A program made the position numbers and the translations under genes. Below are positions 46,701-55,997 of a DNA stretch of 55,997 nt, in pieces (the first letter of the stretch is position 1; every line of letters begins with the position of its first letter). The notes under the pieces were generated by a model. That model saw only the letters and a list, made by a program, of their open reading frames with translations, had not been told where the DNA came from and ran no database searches. Origin of the DNA: Acidobacteriota bacterium (GTDB taxonomy: Bacteria > Acidobacteriota > Blastocatellia > Pyrinomonadales > Pyrinomonadaceae); assembly GCA_020200135.1 (NCBI GenBank), contig JAIVJI010000097.1:1-55997 (forward strand). Reading direction: 5' to 3'.

Positions 46701-47674
46701 ACCGGCAGGAGGGACTGGTCACCGTAGACATCACGACGCTCGTCGACGGCGTCAACACCAACAACCACCTCAAACGCGGCGCCACCTTCAACCCCGAGGG
46801 GCGCCTGTCGAACGCGCGCGGCGTCTGGGTCGTCGGCAACTACGCTTACCTTCTGACAGACCGCGCGCTCCAAGTCGTCAACATCAGCGACCCCCTGAGC
46901 CCGCGCTGGGTGAGCGAGGTCACGAGCCCCTTGCGCGACCCGCGCTCGCTCGGCGTGCAGTTCCGCTACTGCTTCGTCACCGACGCCGACGGCCTGAAGG
47001 TCCTGGACGTGACCGACCTCGAACGTCCGCGTGCGGTCACCGGGGCGACGGTCCCCTTGCGCGACGCGCGCGGAGTCTACCTCGCGCGCGAGTACGCCTA
47101 CGTCGGCGCGGGCGCGGACGGCCTCGCCGTCATCGACATTCAAAGGCCGGAGCAGCCCAAACTCGACCAGCTCTTCAACGACGGGGGCAAACTTTCAGAC
47201 GCGCGCGACGTGAAGGTCGGGATGGTCTACGCGAGCCTCTTCGCCTTCGTCGCCGACGGCCGCAACGGCCTGAAGGTAGTCGAGCTGACCAACCCGAACT
47301 CGGTGCCGGGAAACCTCGGCTACAGCCCGCGCCCCGCGCCCCGCGTCGTCGCCTACTACCCGACGAAGGGGGCGGCCGTTCAGGTCTCCGAGGGCTACCG
47401 CCGCGACCGCGCGGTGGACGAGAGCGGCAACCAGATAGCCGTCTTCGGCCGGCGCGGCGCGCGCCCCTTCAACCTCGAAGAGCAGCGCCGGATGTACCTG
47501 CGCGACGGCAAGCTCTACACCGTCACCGACGAGCCCGGCCGGCCCGCCGCCGGCAAGACGGCGCAGACGTCCTGGCTGGGCACGCTCTCGAAGTTCTTCG
47601 GCCTCGGCTGGCTCGGCCTCGGCCTCATCATCCCCGCCGCCTTCGTCTGGCAGCGCAGACGGCGCACGCTCTAA
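43739..47674 (+). CDS. Decaheme c-type cytochrome fused to LVIVD-like beta-propeller
   Basis: The 1311-residue protein has an N-terminal membrane helix (residues 15-35). Nine CxxCH haem motifs begin at residues 80, 101, 329, 388, 530, 557, 679, 690 and 796, and one atypical CxxxCH (CGGTCH) begins at 164. From about residue 870 to 1200 the sequence becomes a repeat of YAYVGAGADGLAVIDI-type units, the LVIVD beta-propeller pattern. The end is a Gly/Leu helix followed by RRRR, a possible membrane or sorting tail. With the barrel gene 25 bases upstream, it fits a porin-cytochrome complex for electron transfer across the outer membrane. The haem number and propeller fusion are read directly; the terminal acceptor is unknown. 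Confidence 0.9.
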   Translation: MKTSGNHSRTKRQQFFSLLAVLAVFGLAAFAVFFPVQSAGVASRSGAAAEAPGGETAGDAGGEPAAAPQERKPPAPSDGCVKCHTGVGDPHQTKINNGPSCVDCHGGNGTATLKEQAHTARPKYPSKWHGSANPEESFTLLNKENKDWVRFVNPSDLRVAEISCGGTCHGDYIKRLQKSAMTNSPQVYSTALYNNGSLPTKYAIIGENYSPSGEPQIARTIPPPTEEETRKEGILPFLLPFPRFEIGQPLSVAFWRPVERGGGPKSELGNPNREDVPGQPDVTLSNRGYGTQARVDPVILGAHKVRLNDPVMSFMGTNNAPGDYRQSGCAACHVVYANDRSLYNSGPYAKFGNSGRTAPDNPDPNIPKGEKGHPIEHKFTKSIPSSQCITCHVHNGNGFINTYLGYMWWDEQTDGEFLYPKKQKNPSPEELDKAGMFNPEEAAARGKWGTPEFLFEMSELNKQMRKMQVSDYHGHGWVFRRAYKMDRKGQYLDKDGKAIPYDDPELYESEGKPGKAVHLKDIHLERGMHCVDCHYTQDNHGTGKIYGDRRAVIEISCEDCHGTVNQKVTASTLKTSGFGPTEGGRSRMLPNRGRPFNRARFVQREGKLFQRSMVEQNDPATGKAKEWEVPQVADSVDPKSPRYNAKSARAKTLLKDNETWGAVPSDSKQLAHDSAKVSCVSCHSSWTTNCWGCHLSASVNTRKPALHEEGDVTQVYPSYNPQVLRTDGYMLGIDGSVQGHKVMPVRSSSAVTVSVTDAARRTVVNHAPTISSAGYNGNAFNTHPPHTVRGTETKQCTDCHVSKENDNNAWVGSVLMQGSNQVNFMGRYVYVAEGGEGLSATEVAELTEPQAVFGGHLHQIAYPDWYARHQTRGMKLRDNYAHRGADVNQVQMYGEYLLAAAGGGGFVVYDVANVADKDFSQRIVDSPFSKVGQRLYVRTKDAVGIAVGSPAPLDPRRNPGQTADQRKWLELNEEQPVAPLFGYAFVADRQEGLVTVDITTLVDGVNTNNHLKRGATFNPEGRLSNARGVWVVGNYAYLLTDRALQVVNISDPLSPRWVSEVTSPLRDPRSLGVQFRYCFVTDADGLKVLDVTDLERPRAVTGATVPLRDARGVYLAREYAYVGAGADGLAVIDIQRPEQPKLDQLFNDGGKLSDARDVKVGMVYASLFAFVADGRNGLKVVELTNPNSVPGNLGYSPRPAPRVVAYYPTKGAAVQVSEGYRRDRAVDESGNQIAVFGRRGARPFNLEEQRRMYLRDGKLYTVTDEPGRPAAGKTAQTSWLGTLSKFFGLGWLGLGLIIPAAFVWQRRRRTL

Positions 47675-47692
47675 ACATTCCCGTGCGGTGGC

Positions 47693-47744
47693 GAGCGGGT
47701 CAACGCCCCGAGTTATGTTTGTAACTCGGGGCGTTGACCCGCTC
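47693..47744. terminator. Perfect 23-bp hairpin after the cytochrome gene
   Basis: Bases 47693-47715 pair without mismatch with 47722-47744 around a 6-base loop. No T tract follows, so it is a strong stem of uncertain role: a rho-independent-like end, an RNA-stability element or a repeat. It has no clear 7-bp period. Confidence 0.6.
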
Positions 47745-47828
47745 ACTCTCGCCCGTGGTTCCGTTCTCCCCACCCGCTAGACTTTTCACCCTTCAATCTT
47801 TTAATCTCACTTGTTCCGACAGACGCGC

Positions 47829-47911
<83 letters not shown>

Positions 47912-47944
47912 TGGAATCAAAGCAAGCGTAATTTCACTGAGGAA

Positions 47945-47975
47945 GGACGCCCGCGCCCTCCGCGCCTTCGTGGAT
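47945..47975. repeat. Lone octad arm upstream of tig
   Basis: This stretch runs as 8-mers ending in CTTCGTGG, and it contains the same GCGCCTTCGTG word as the right arm of the hairpin at 22951-23010. No complementary arm is nearby. It lies between the tRNA gene and tig. Confidence 0.45.
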
Positions 47976-48003
47976 TTGAGGGGAGTCGGCGGGATTCGTG
48001 TTT

Positions 48004-49413
48004 ATGAAGACTGAGGTGGTTGACGTTTCCGCGACGCGCAAGGAGTTGAAGATCGAGATCGAGGAGGCGGACGTGCGCGCCGAGTTCGACCGCGTGACGG
48101 CCGAGTACTCGCGCGCCGTCACCGTGCCCGGCTTCCGCAAGGGGCACGCCCCCGCGGGCGTCGTGCGCACGCGCTACAAGAAGGACATCCAGGGCGACGT
48201 GCTCAAGCGGCTCGTCCCGGAGGCCGTCGAGCAGGCCATCGACGAGGCCGGCCTCCAGGTCATCGGCCAGCCCGACGTCCACCTCGACAACGAGGGGCTC
48301 GACAAGTTCGGCCAGGGGCCCGTCACGCTCCACGCGCACGTCGAGGTGATGCCTGAGCTTTCGCTCGGCGAGTACCGCGGGCTTGAGGCGGCGCGCCGCA
48401 CGCGCCCCGTGGGAGACGAAGACGTCGAGCGCGTCATCGAGAACCTGCGCGAGGCTTCGGCCTCGCTCCAGCCCGTCGAAGACCGCGCCTCTGAAGAGGG
48501 CGACACCGTCACCGCGGACATACGGGGGCGCTACGTCGAGCCGGAGGAGGACGAGGACATCAACGTCTCGGACGTGGACATCCAGCTCGGCGGCGAGGGC
48601 GTGCTGCACGAATTCAACGAGAACCTGACGGGCACGCGCCCCGACGAGGTCAAGACCTTCGTCGTCAAGTACCCGGAAGACTTCGGCCCCGGCGGGCGCG
48701 CCGACGACGGCAGCGAGCGCATCGGGCTCGCCGGCAAGACCATCGAGTACACCGCCGCCGTCACGGCCGTCCGGCGCAAGGAGGTGCCCGCGCTCGACGA
48801 CGAGTGGGTCAAGTCGCTCGGCGAGGAGGAGGTCGAGACGGTCGAGCAGTTGCGCGCGCGCGTCCGCGAGAACCTCTCGAAGAACGCCGAGCACGAGTCG
48901 GAGCACCGCCTGCGCGACGAGGTGCTGGGCCGGCTCATCGAGCAGCACCGCTTCGAGGTGCCCGAGACCATCGTCTCCTACCAGGCCAACCAGATACTCC
49001 AGTCGATGGTCCGCGACATGATGCAGCGGGGCGTGGACCCGCGCTCGCAGGAGATCAACTGGGAGGCCATGCGCGACCTCGTGCGCGACCGCGCGGGCGA
49101 CGACGTGCGCGGCTCGATGCTGCTCGAAAGGGTCGCCGAGGCCGAGAACATAGAGGTCTCGGACGAGGAGGTCGAGGCCGAGATTCAGTCGATGGCGGAG
49201 GGCTCGCGGCAGTCGGTCGAGCAGGTGCGAGCCGCCTTGACAAAGCAGGGGGGCGAACGTAGCATCGCCGACAGATTGCGCAACCGCAAGGCGCTCGACT
49301 TCCTCGTCCAGCACGCCGTCGTCCGCGACGAAGAATGGCGCGAAGAGGCCGGGGAGAAGCCGGCGGCGGCGGGCGCGGGCGAAGCGCCGGCCGAAGCCGG
49401 AGAGGGCGCCTGA
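48004..49413 (+). CDS. tig: Trigger factor (ribosome-associated chaperone)
   Basis: Trigger factor is a ribosome-bound chaperone with peptidyl-prolyl isomerase activity. The N-terminal ribosome-binding domain has VPGFRKGHAPAGVVRTRY, including the FRK signature. The middle PPIase/FKBP-type domain is around GDTVTADIRGRYVEPEED, and the C-terminal helical chaperone domain is rich in Glu/Arg. At 469 residues it is of usual length, with an Ala/Gly/Glu-rich tail. The ATG at 48004 is preferred; a GTG two codons earlier is possible. It opens the tig-clpP-clpX cluster. Confidence 0.95.
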   Translation: MKTEVVDVSATRKELKIEIEEADVRAEFDRVTAEYSRAVTVPGFRKGHAPAGVVRTRYKKDIQGDVLKRLVPEAVEQAIDEAGLQVIGQPDVHLDNEGLDKFGQGPVTLHAHVEVMPELSLGEYRGLEAARRTRPVGDEDVERVIENLREASASLQPVEDRASEEGDTVTADIRGRYVEPEEDEDINVSDVDIQLGGEGVLHEFNENLTGTRPDEVKTFVVKYPEDFGPGGRADDGSERIGLAGKTIEYTAAVTAVRRKEVPALDDEWVKSLGEEEVETVEQLRARVRENLSKNAEHESEHRLRDEVLGRLIEQHRFEVPETIVSYQANQILQSMVRDMMQRGVDPRSQEINWEAMRDLVRDRAGDDVRGSMLLERVAEAENIEVSDEEVEAEIQSMAEGSRQSVEQVRAALTKQGGERSIADRLRNRKALDFLVQHAVVRDEEWREEAGEKPAAAGAGEAPAEAGEGA

Positions 49414-49442
49414 AGGCCCCGGCCGCGGCGGGAGTTTAAAAC

Positions 49443-49491
49443 CCGGAGATTTGAAATTTCCAAGGCTAGTTTTGGAGTTTCAGGTCTCCGG
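49443..49491. repeat. Heptad-built hairpin between tig and clpP
   Basis: Left 7-mers CCGGAGA, TTTGAAA and TTTCCAA (49443-49463) pair imperfectly with the complement at 49472-49491. It has the same heptad design as the other members. It could separate tig from clpP expression. Confidence 0.7.
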
Positions 49492-49563
49492 CTTCGTTTT
49501 GGGGAAGGCCCACGGCCGCCGGCGGGCCGAAGTCTAAGCGAGAGCAGTACGGAGAGTTCAAAG

Positions 49564-50160
49564 ATGAGTCAGTACATTCCCAACCCGACGGTCTTCGAGC
49601 AGACGCCGCGCGGCGAGCGCTACTCGGACGTCTACTCGCGCCTGCTGCGCGACAACATCGTCTTTCTCGGCACGCCGATAGACGACACGGTGGCGAACCT
49701 CATCATCGCGCAGTTGCTCTTCCTCGAGGCGGAAGACCCGGAGAAGGACATCAACCTCTACATCAACAGCCCCGGCGGCTCGATCACCGCCGGCATGGCC
49801 ATCTACGACACGATGCAGTTCATCCGCCCCGACGTGGTGACGATCTGCCTGGGCCAGTGCGCCTCGATGGGCGCGATGCTGCTGGCCGCCGGGACGAAGG
49901 CCAAGCGCTTCGCGCTCCCGAACTCGCGCATCCTCATCCACCAGCCGTCGGTCTCCGGCATCGGCGGCCAGGCGACGGACATCCGCATCCAGGCCGAAGA
50001 GATTCTGCGCATGCGCGAGGTCACCTCGCAAATCCTCGCCAAGCACACGGGGCAGAGCTACGAGATGATAGAGAAGGACGTGGAGCGCGACCGCATCATG
50101 TCGGCGATGCAGGCCAAGGAGTACGGCCTCATCGACGAGGTCATCACGCACCGCCAGTAG
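49564..50160 (+). CDS. clpP: ATP-dependent Clp protease proteolytic subunit
   Basis: ClpP forms the double-ring proteolytic chamber that works with ClpX or ClpA-type unfoldases. The catalytic Ser101 is in GQCASMGA, His126 in ILIHQPS and the Asp in DVERDR near residue 172-176. [18 protein letters not shown] is the handle-region signature. The length (198 residues) is standard. It follows tig after about 150 bases and precedes clpX. Confidence 0.98.
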   Translation: MSQYIPNPTVFEQTPRGERYSDVYSRLLRDNIVFLGTPIDDTVANLIIAQLLFLEAEDPEKDINLYINSPGGSITAGMAIYDTMQFIRPDVVTICLGQCASMGAMLLAAGTKAKRFALPNSRILIHQPSVSGIGGQATDIRIQAEEILRMREVTSQILAKHTGQSYEMIEKDVERDRIMSAMQAKEYGLIDEVITHRQ

Positions 50161-50212
50161 AGCGCCAGGGCGCCCGCGCACGACGCCCCGCGCGGACGCG
50201 TTACCGAAAGCC

Positions 50213-50243
50213 GGGGCGGGAGACTCTCGCCGTCTCCCGCCCC
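50213..50243. terminator. Hairpin after clpP
   Basis: GGGGCGGGAGAC (50213-50224) pairs perfectly with 50232-50243 around a 7-base loop, with no T tract. Together with the clpX promoter it accounts for the 343-base gap 50161-50503. It probably lowers read-through from clpP to clpX. Confidence 0.5.
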
Positions 50244-50388
50244 CCGAGTTCCGACGCCGTCTCGGGCGTCCGCCCCGGGCGGCAACTGCCCCCAAGTCCC
50301 CCTCGACAATCCGCGGCACGCGCCCGCGCCCGTTCTGTGATACATTACGGAAGTGGTTTCCGGCCGCCGCCCCGGCGCGCGCCGGGCG

Positions 50389-50417
50389 TTGACATCCCCC
50401 GCGTAATCGTCTAGAAG
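50389..50417 (+). promoter_or_regulatory. Promoter for clpX
   Basis: TTGACA (50389-50394), 17 bases, TAGAAG (50412-50417), giving about an 80-base leader. No CIRCE or heat-shock sigma-32-like element is seen. Confidence 0.6.
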
Positions 50418-50503
50418 ACTTGCGGCGCGCCGCCACGACGCCGGCCGCGCCTTCGTACCCCCCCGGGTTTCACTCAGGTAGAACCGTTCGCCCTCGAAAC
50501 TAT

Positions 50504-51745
<1,242 letters not shown>

Positions 51746-51771
51746 AGCCGCGCCCTCAAGATAGGACACCG

Positions 51772-51812
51772 CGAAAGCCGCGGCCCGCGCACTCGACGGG
51801 CCGCGGCTTTCG
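51772..51812 (+). terminator. Terminator hairpin after clpX
   Basis: CGAAAGCCGCGGCCCG (51772-51787) pairs perfectly (16 bp) with 51797-51812. Only a weak T tract follows. Confidence 0.6.
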
Positions 51813-51918
51813 AGTCTCCCCGACGCTTCACTCACGCGCTAAAAAATTTGGACACGTCCGCCGCCGCCGGCGTATCTAAGATTGCGCCCGGATGGAGCAC
51901 GAAGACGAGGGGGCGCGA

Positions 51919-54204
51919 ATGAACGAGCCGGGTCTGGTCAGAAGAGTCGCGGCGCTCGCGCTAGCCTTCGCGCTCGCGGCGCTGGCCGTGGCGCAACAGC
52001 AGCATCCCGCGCCCGCCGCGCGGGATGAGGATGAGGAGGTGGTGCGCATCACCTCGAACCTCATACAGGTTGACGCGGTCGTCCTCGACGCCGGAGGGCA
52101 ACAGGTGACCGACCTCACCGCCGAAGACTTCCAGCTGAGCGAGGACGGCCGCGCCCAGTCCATCACGAACTTCTCCTACGTTGACACCTCGCCCGGCGGC
52201 GCGGCGTCGTCGTCGAAGCCGGCCGCGGACGCCTCGAAGGGCGCAGTCCCCCTCCCGCCCGCGCGCGTGCGGCCCGAGGCGGCGCGCCGCCGCATCGCCT
52301 TCGTCGTGGACGACCTCGGGCTCTCGTTCCAGGCGACCGCCTACGTGCGCAACTTCCTGAAGGACTTCGCGCGGAAGAAGATGAGGCCGGGCGACCTCGT
52401 CGCCGTCGTCCGCACGAGCGCGGGCGTCGGCGCGCTACAGCAGTTCACCGGCGACCCGCGTCTCGTCGAGCGCGCCGTCGAACTCATACGCTTCCGCCCC
52501 GGCTTCCGCGCCCCCACGGGCTCGTTCGCCGCGCCCGCCGAGCAACCGAAGGACGCCGGCGCCCGGGATGATTCGGGCCAGGCCCGTGCGGGCGAGAAGA
52601 AAGATGCGGGCGGCGAGAACCCGGAGGCTGCCGCGCCCGAACGCGACTCGCTCTTCACGGTCGGCACGCTCGGCGCGCTCAACTACGTACTGCGCGGCGC
52701 GGCCGAAATGCCGGGGCGCAAGTCCGTCGTCCTCATCTCGGAGGCGGCGGGCGTCTTCCGCCTCGGCGCGCGCGGCGCGGACGTGCGCGAGTACCTGCAA
52801 CGCATGGCCGACCTCGCCAGCCGCGCCTCGGCGAGCGTCTACGAGCTGGACGCGTCCGACCTCACGCCGGGCAGGCTCGGCAGCTCGGCCGGCCTCGTCA
52901 CCGCCCCCTCCTCCGCGCCTTCGCAGACGAGCAGCGGGGGCAGTAGCGGCCCCGGCGGTCAGCCGGGGCCGGTCTCGCCGGGCGCGGCCGTCCCCGGCGC
53001 CGCGGCCAACACGGGTCTGGCCGAGATGGTGCGCAGCGCCGGCGCCTTCGGCGGCGACCGCGCGCGCTACGAGACGAAGGAGGCGCTGCGCTACCTGTCG
53101 AAGCAGACCGGCGGCGCGCAGGTCTTCGGCGTCGAGCGCGTGCTCGAAGACCAGAGGGGCTACTACCTCATCGGCTACCGCCCCGACGCCGAAGTCTTCG
53201 ACGCGCAGCGCGCCGGCCGCAAGTTCCACAACATCACGCTGCGCGTGAAGCGCGCGGGGCTGCGCGTGCGCCACCGCACGGGCTTCTACCCGGCGGCCGA
53301 CGCGAGGTCGGCGTCGGCCCGCCCCGCGACGCGCCCCGGCCGTCTCCTGCGCGCGCTCACCTCGCCGCTCGCCTCCGGCTCTATCGGGCTCAGCCTGACG
53401 CCGCTCTTCGGCAACGACGCGCAGACCGGCTCCTACCTCCGCGCGCTCATCCACGTGGACGCGCGCTCTCTCAAGTTCACGGAGGAGCCGGGCGGGTTCC
53501 GCAAAGCCTCGGTCGAGGTGCTCGCCGTCACGCTCGGCGAGAGCGGCAGGCCGCTCGACTCGGCCAACGGCGTCGAGACCATCCGCGTCGCCGCCGCTGA
53601 CTACGAGCGGCTCCTCGCGAGCGGCCTCCGGTACACGCTCAAAGTCCCGGTCAAGTCGCCCGGCGCCTACCAGCTCCGCGTCGCCGTCATCGACGAGGCG
53701 ACCGAGCAGGTCGGCTCCGCGAACGAGCTGGTCGAGGTGCCCGACTTCGACGCCGGACGCCTCGCACTCTCCGGCATCGTCCTCAGCGGCAGGCTCGCGG
53801 ACGTCGCGCCCCTCGACGCGGCGCCGCCCCTGAACGGCCCGGCCCCCGCGTCGCAGGCTGAGATGGAGGCCGACCCTTCGGTGCGCCGCCTGCGCGCGGG
53901 GATGGAGCTGCGCTACGACTTCCACATCTACAACGCGCGGCTCGACCCGGCGACGGGGCGGCCCAAATTGCGGGTGCAGGTGCGCCTCTTCCGCGAGGGT
54001 CAGGCGGCCTACGAGGGGAAGCTCGCGGCCTTCGAGACGACGCAGCGGGGCGACCTCAAGCGGCTCGTCGCCGGCGGCGCCGTCAAGCTCAGCCGCGCGG
54101 CCGCGCCCGGCCAGTACACACTCCAGGTCGTCGTCACGGACCTGCTCGCCCCGGGCGACCGCCGCGCGACGACCCGGTGGATAGACTTCGAGATAGTTCG
54201 CTAG
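51919..54204 (+). CDS. VWFA domain protein of the acidobacterial type
   Basis: The ATG at 51919 gives a signal peptide (MNEPGLVRRVAALALAFALAALAVA) and follows GACGAGGGGG. An ATG at 51892 would be close to leaderless behind TAAGAT. Mature residues open RITSNLIQVDAVVLDAGGQ and TDLTAEDFQLSEDGRAQ, the signature of the acidobacterial VWFA-related family. The VWFA fold itself follows, with the variable MIDAS-like region IAFVVDDLGLSF and the strand SVVLISEAAGVF. The second half is beta-rich. The protein is secreted; the role is unknown. Its position between clpX and lon breaks the usual clpX-lon order. Confidence 0.85.
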   Translation: MNEPGLVRRVAALALAFALAALAVAQQQHPAPAARDEDEEVVRITSNLIQVDAVVLDAGGQQVTDLTAEDFQLSEDGRAQSITNFSYVDTSPGGAASSSKPAADASKGAVPLPPARVRPEAARRRIAFVVDDLGLSFQATAYVRNFLKDFARKKMRPGDLVAVVRTSAGVGALQQFTGDPRLVERAVELIRFRPGFRAPTGSFAAPAEQPKDAGARDDSGQARAGEKKDAGGENPEAAAPERDSLFTVGTLGALNYVLRGAAEMPGRKSVVLISEAAGVFRLGARGADVREYLQRMADLASRASASVYELDASDLTPGRLGSSAGLVTAPSSAPSQTSSGGSSGPGGQPGPVSPGAAVPGAAANTGLAEMVRSAGAFGGDRARYETKEALRYLSKQTGGAQVFGVERVLEDQRGYYLIGYRPDAEVFDAQRAGRKFHNITLRVKRAGLRVRHRTGFYPAADARSASARPATRPGRLLRALTSPLASGSIGLSLTPLFGNDAQTGSYLRALIHVDARSLKFTEEPGGFRKASVEVLAVTLGESGRPLDSANGVETIRVAAADYERLLASGLRYTLKVPVKSPGAYQLRVAVIDEATEQVGSANELVEVPDFDAGRLALSGIVLSGRLADVAPLDAAPPLNGPAPASQAEMEADPSVRRLRAGMELRYDFHIYNARLDPATGRPKLRVQVRLFREGQAAYEGKLAAFETTQRGDLKRLVAGGAVKLSRAAAPGQYTLQVVVTDLLAPGDRRATTRWIDFEIVR

Positions 54205-54333
54205 TTTTTCCGAGCCAGTGGCAACGTCGGGTGAAATGTTTTAGAATCGAACCCAACAGCAGGTGGGCGAGCGGGCGTTCGTGCGGCTCGCCCTTTGTGC
54301 CCTTTACGGCTCGGCCAAAGCTTTTTTTGATTT

Positions 54334-55997
54334 ATGGAAGAATATTCTGACCGCACACCCGCAGACATCGTCCGGCTGCCCATGGTGCCCATCCGCGATG
54401 TCGTCATCTTCCCTTTCACCAAGGTCGCCTTCAAGATCGGCCGGGCCGGCTCGGTGCGCGCGCTAGAGGAGGCGCTCGCCACCGACCGCACGATCTTCCT
54501 CGCCACGCAGCACGACGCCTCCATCGACGAGCCGACGCCCGAACAGATCTATTCGGTCGGCACCGTCGCGCGCATCCTCCAGGCGCAGCGCCAGGAGAAC
54601 GGCCAGACCAAGGTCGTCGTCGAGGGGCGCGAGCGCGCCACGACCATCCGCGTCGACAACGACAACGGCGCCTTCACCGCGACCGTGCGCCGCGCGCCCG
54701 TCGCCCCCGAGTCGGGGCCGCGCGTGGACGCGCTCATGCAGCGCGTCGGCCAGCTCGTCGAGCAGCACGTCCGGCTCGCGCCCGAGATGCAGACCGACGC
54801 GCTCCAGACCGCGCTGCGCAACACGGACCCCTCGCACCTCGCCGACGCGCTGGCCTCGCAGATCAAAATCTCGGTCGAGGACAAGCAGGGGCTGCTCGAA
54901 ATCTTCTCCACGCACGGGCGGTTGCAGCGGCTCGTCGAGCTGCTGGAAGTCGAGGTGGACAAGCGCCAGCTCGACCGCACCATCCAGGCGCGCGTCAAGC
55001 GGCAGATGGAGAAGGCGCAGAAGGAGTACTACCTCAACGAGCAGATCAAGGCCATCCACAAGGAGCTCGGCCGCAAGGACGAGAAGGCCGAGATGGAAGA
55101 CCTCCGCAAGCGCATCGAGGAGGCGGGCATGACCGACGAGGCGAAGGAGAAGGCTCTGCAAGAGCTGCACCGCCTCGAGGCCATGCCGCCGATGTCGGCC
55201 GAGGGGACGGTCTCGCGCACCTACATCGACTGGCTCCTGAGCGTGCCCTGGAAGCAGAAGTCGAAGGAGATTCGCGACATCTCGAAGGCCGAGGAGGTCT
55301 TGAACGAAGACCACTACGGGCTCGAGAAGGTTAAAGACCGCATCCTCGAACACCTCGCCGTCCGGCAGTTGGTGAAGAGCCCGAAGGGCTCCATCCTCTG
55401 CTTCGTCGGCCCGCCGGGGGTCGGCAAGACCTCCCTGGGGAAGTCCATCGCGCGCGCCACGGGGCGCAAGTTCGTCCGGCTTAGCCTGGGCGGCGTGCGC
55501 GACGAGGCCGAGGTGCGCGGGCACCGCCGCACCTACATCGGCGCGCTCCCCGGCCAGATCATCCAGATGATGAAGAAGGCCGGCACCGTCAACCCCTGCA
55601 TCCTCCTCGACGAGGTGGACAAGCTCGGCGCCGACTTCCGCGGCGACCCGTCGGCGGCGCTGTTGGAAGTCTTAGACCCCGAGCAGAACAACTCGTTCCA
55701 GGACCACTACCTCGACGTGGAGTACGACCTCTCGAAGGTCTTCTTCATCGCGACGGCGAACGTGCTGCACACCATCCCGCCGCCGCTGCAGGACCGCCTT
55801 GAGATTCTGCGCCTGTCGGGCTACACCGAGCGCGAGAAGTTGGAGATCGCCCGCCGCCACCTCGTCCGCAAGCAGGCCGAGGGCGCGGGACTCCGCCCCG
55901 AGCAGGTCGAGTTCACCGACGAAGGCATCCTCGAAATCGTCCGCCACTACACGCGCGAGGCGGGCGTGCGCAACCTTGAGCGCGAAATCGGCTCGGG
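54334..55997 (+). CDS. lon: ATP-dependent protease Lon, C-terminus beyond the window
   Basis: Lon degrades misfolded and regulatory proteins. The frame starts MEEYSDRTPADIVRLP with the LON N-terminal domain (VPIRDVVIFPFTKVAF), then a coiled-coil region (about residues 200-260) and the AAA+ domain with Walker A GPPGVGKT, Walker B ILLDEVDKL and VRGHRRTYIGALPGQI. It runs off the end before the Ser-Lys protease domain, so about 554 codons are visible. A TAGAAT box lies at 54242-54247, about 90 bases upstream of the start, with a weak -35. Confidence 0.97.
   Translation, partial: MEEYSDRTPADIVRLPMVPIRDVVIFPFTKVAFKIGRAGSVRALEEALATDRTIFLATQHDASIDEPTPEQIYSVGTVARILQAQRQENGQTKVVVEGRERATTIRVDNDNGAFTATVRRAPVAPESGPRVDALMQRVGQLVEQHVRLAPEMQTDALQTALRNTDPSHLADALASQIKISVEDKQGLLEIFSTHGRLQRLVELLEVEVDKRQLDRTIQARVKRQMEKAQKEYYLNEQIKAIHKELGRKDEKAEMEDLRKRIEEAGMTDEAKEKALQELHRLEAMPPMSAEGTVSRTYIDWLLSVPWKQKSKEIRDISKAEEVLNEDHYGLEKVKDRILEHLAVRQLVKSPKGSILCFVGPPGVGKTSLGKSIARATGRKFVRLSLGGVRDEAEVRGHRRTYIGALPGQIIQMMKKAGTVNPCILLDEVDKLGADFRGDPSAALLEVLDPEQNNSFQDHYLDVEYDLSKVFFIATANVLHTIPPPLQDRLEILRLSGYTEREKLEIARRHLVRKQAEGAGLRPEQVEFTDEGILEIVRHYTREAGVRNLEREIGS

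Noticed and set aside
50161..50503. A CIRCE or heat-shock element before clpX
   Set aside because: No TTAGCACTC-N9-GAGTGCTAA inverted repeat or sigma-32-like -10 is present; an ordinary sigma-70 promoter fits.

Overview
The window is visibly GC-rich, gene-dense bacterial chromosome and reads as Acidobacteriota, most likely a Blastocatellia/Pyrinomonadales-type member. The best lineage marker is the VWFA-domain protein at 51919-54204, whose N-terminus matches the acidobacterial VWFA family. The Uma2 nuclease, the zinc-ribbon Ser/Thr kinase paired with YARHG domains, and SD-poor starts with close -10 boxes fit this. The lineage is inferred from family content; there is no rRNA here. I see no prophage, IS element, integrase or CRISPR array.

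Layout. 1-7886: genes for complex I subunits NuoA, NuoB, NuoC and NuoD on the minus strand. This set is split in two by a plus-strand block, rpmE, a DUF1385 gene, prfA and a histidine phosphatase. 7.9-14 kb: S41 peptidase, a NodB-like deacetylase, a molybdopterin adenylyltransferase homologue and full-length carB. 14-22 kb: Uma2 nuclease, a nine-TPR protein, a DnaC-like ATPase, a cREC-type receiver, M20 peptidase, YihY, a DUF2306 protein and signal peptidase I. 22-29 kb: small zinc proteins, NUDIX, an ECF sigma/anti-sigma pair, accA, the primary sigma factor, a candidate small RNA and a single-domain response regulator. 29-41.5 kb: a KKGGA-repeat protein, an SRPBCC/class III adenylate cyclase, SDR, topoisomerase III, a Ser/Thr kinase with a YARHG lipoprotein, amidase and DUF2071. 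41.5-47.7 kb: a predicted outer-membrane barrel followed by a large decaheme cytochrome fused to an LVIVD-type propeller, together a likely electron conduit across the envelope. 47.8-56 kb: tRNA-Leu, then the protein quality-control cluster tig, clpP, clpX and lon, with the VWFA gene inserted before lon.

Two features run through the whole window. First, many gene ends carry imperfect hairpins whose arms are built from short tandem repeats of 7-bp words (8-bp in one locus). The word differs at every locus, but the architecture is the same. I consider this the most interesting under-described element. Second, several conserved genes (nuoD, the DnaC-like gene, rpoD, the 5' end of DUF2071, the 3' end of DUF2306) lack short, highly conserved segments. 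Because some are normally essential, misassembly is the first explanation to test.

The nuo genes feed NADH oxidation. The porin-cytochrome pair could export electrons. The kinase, cyclase, receivers and ECF sigma supply signalling. Tig/ClpXP/Lon handle protein folding and turnover.
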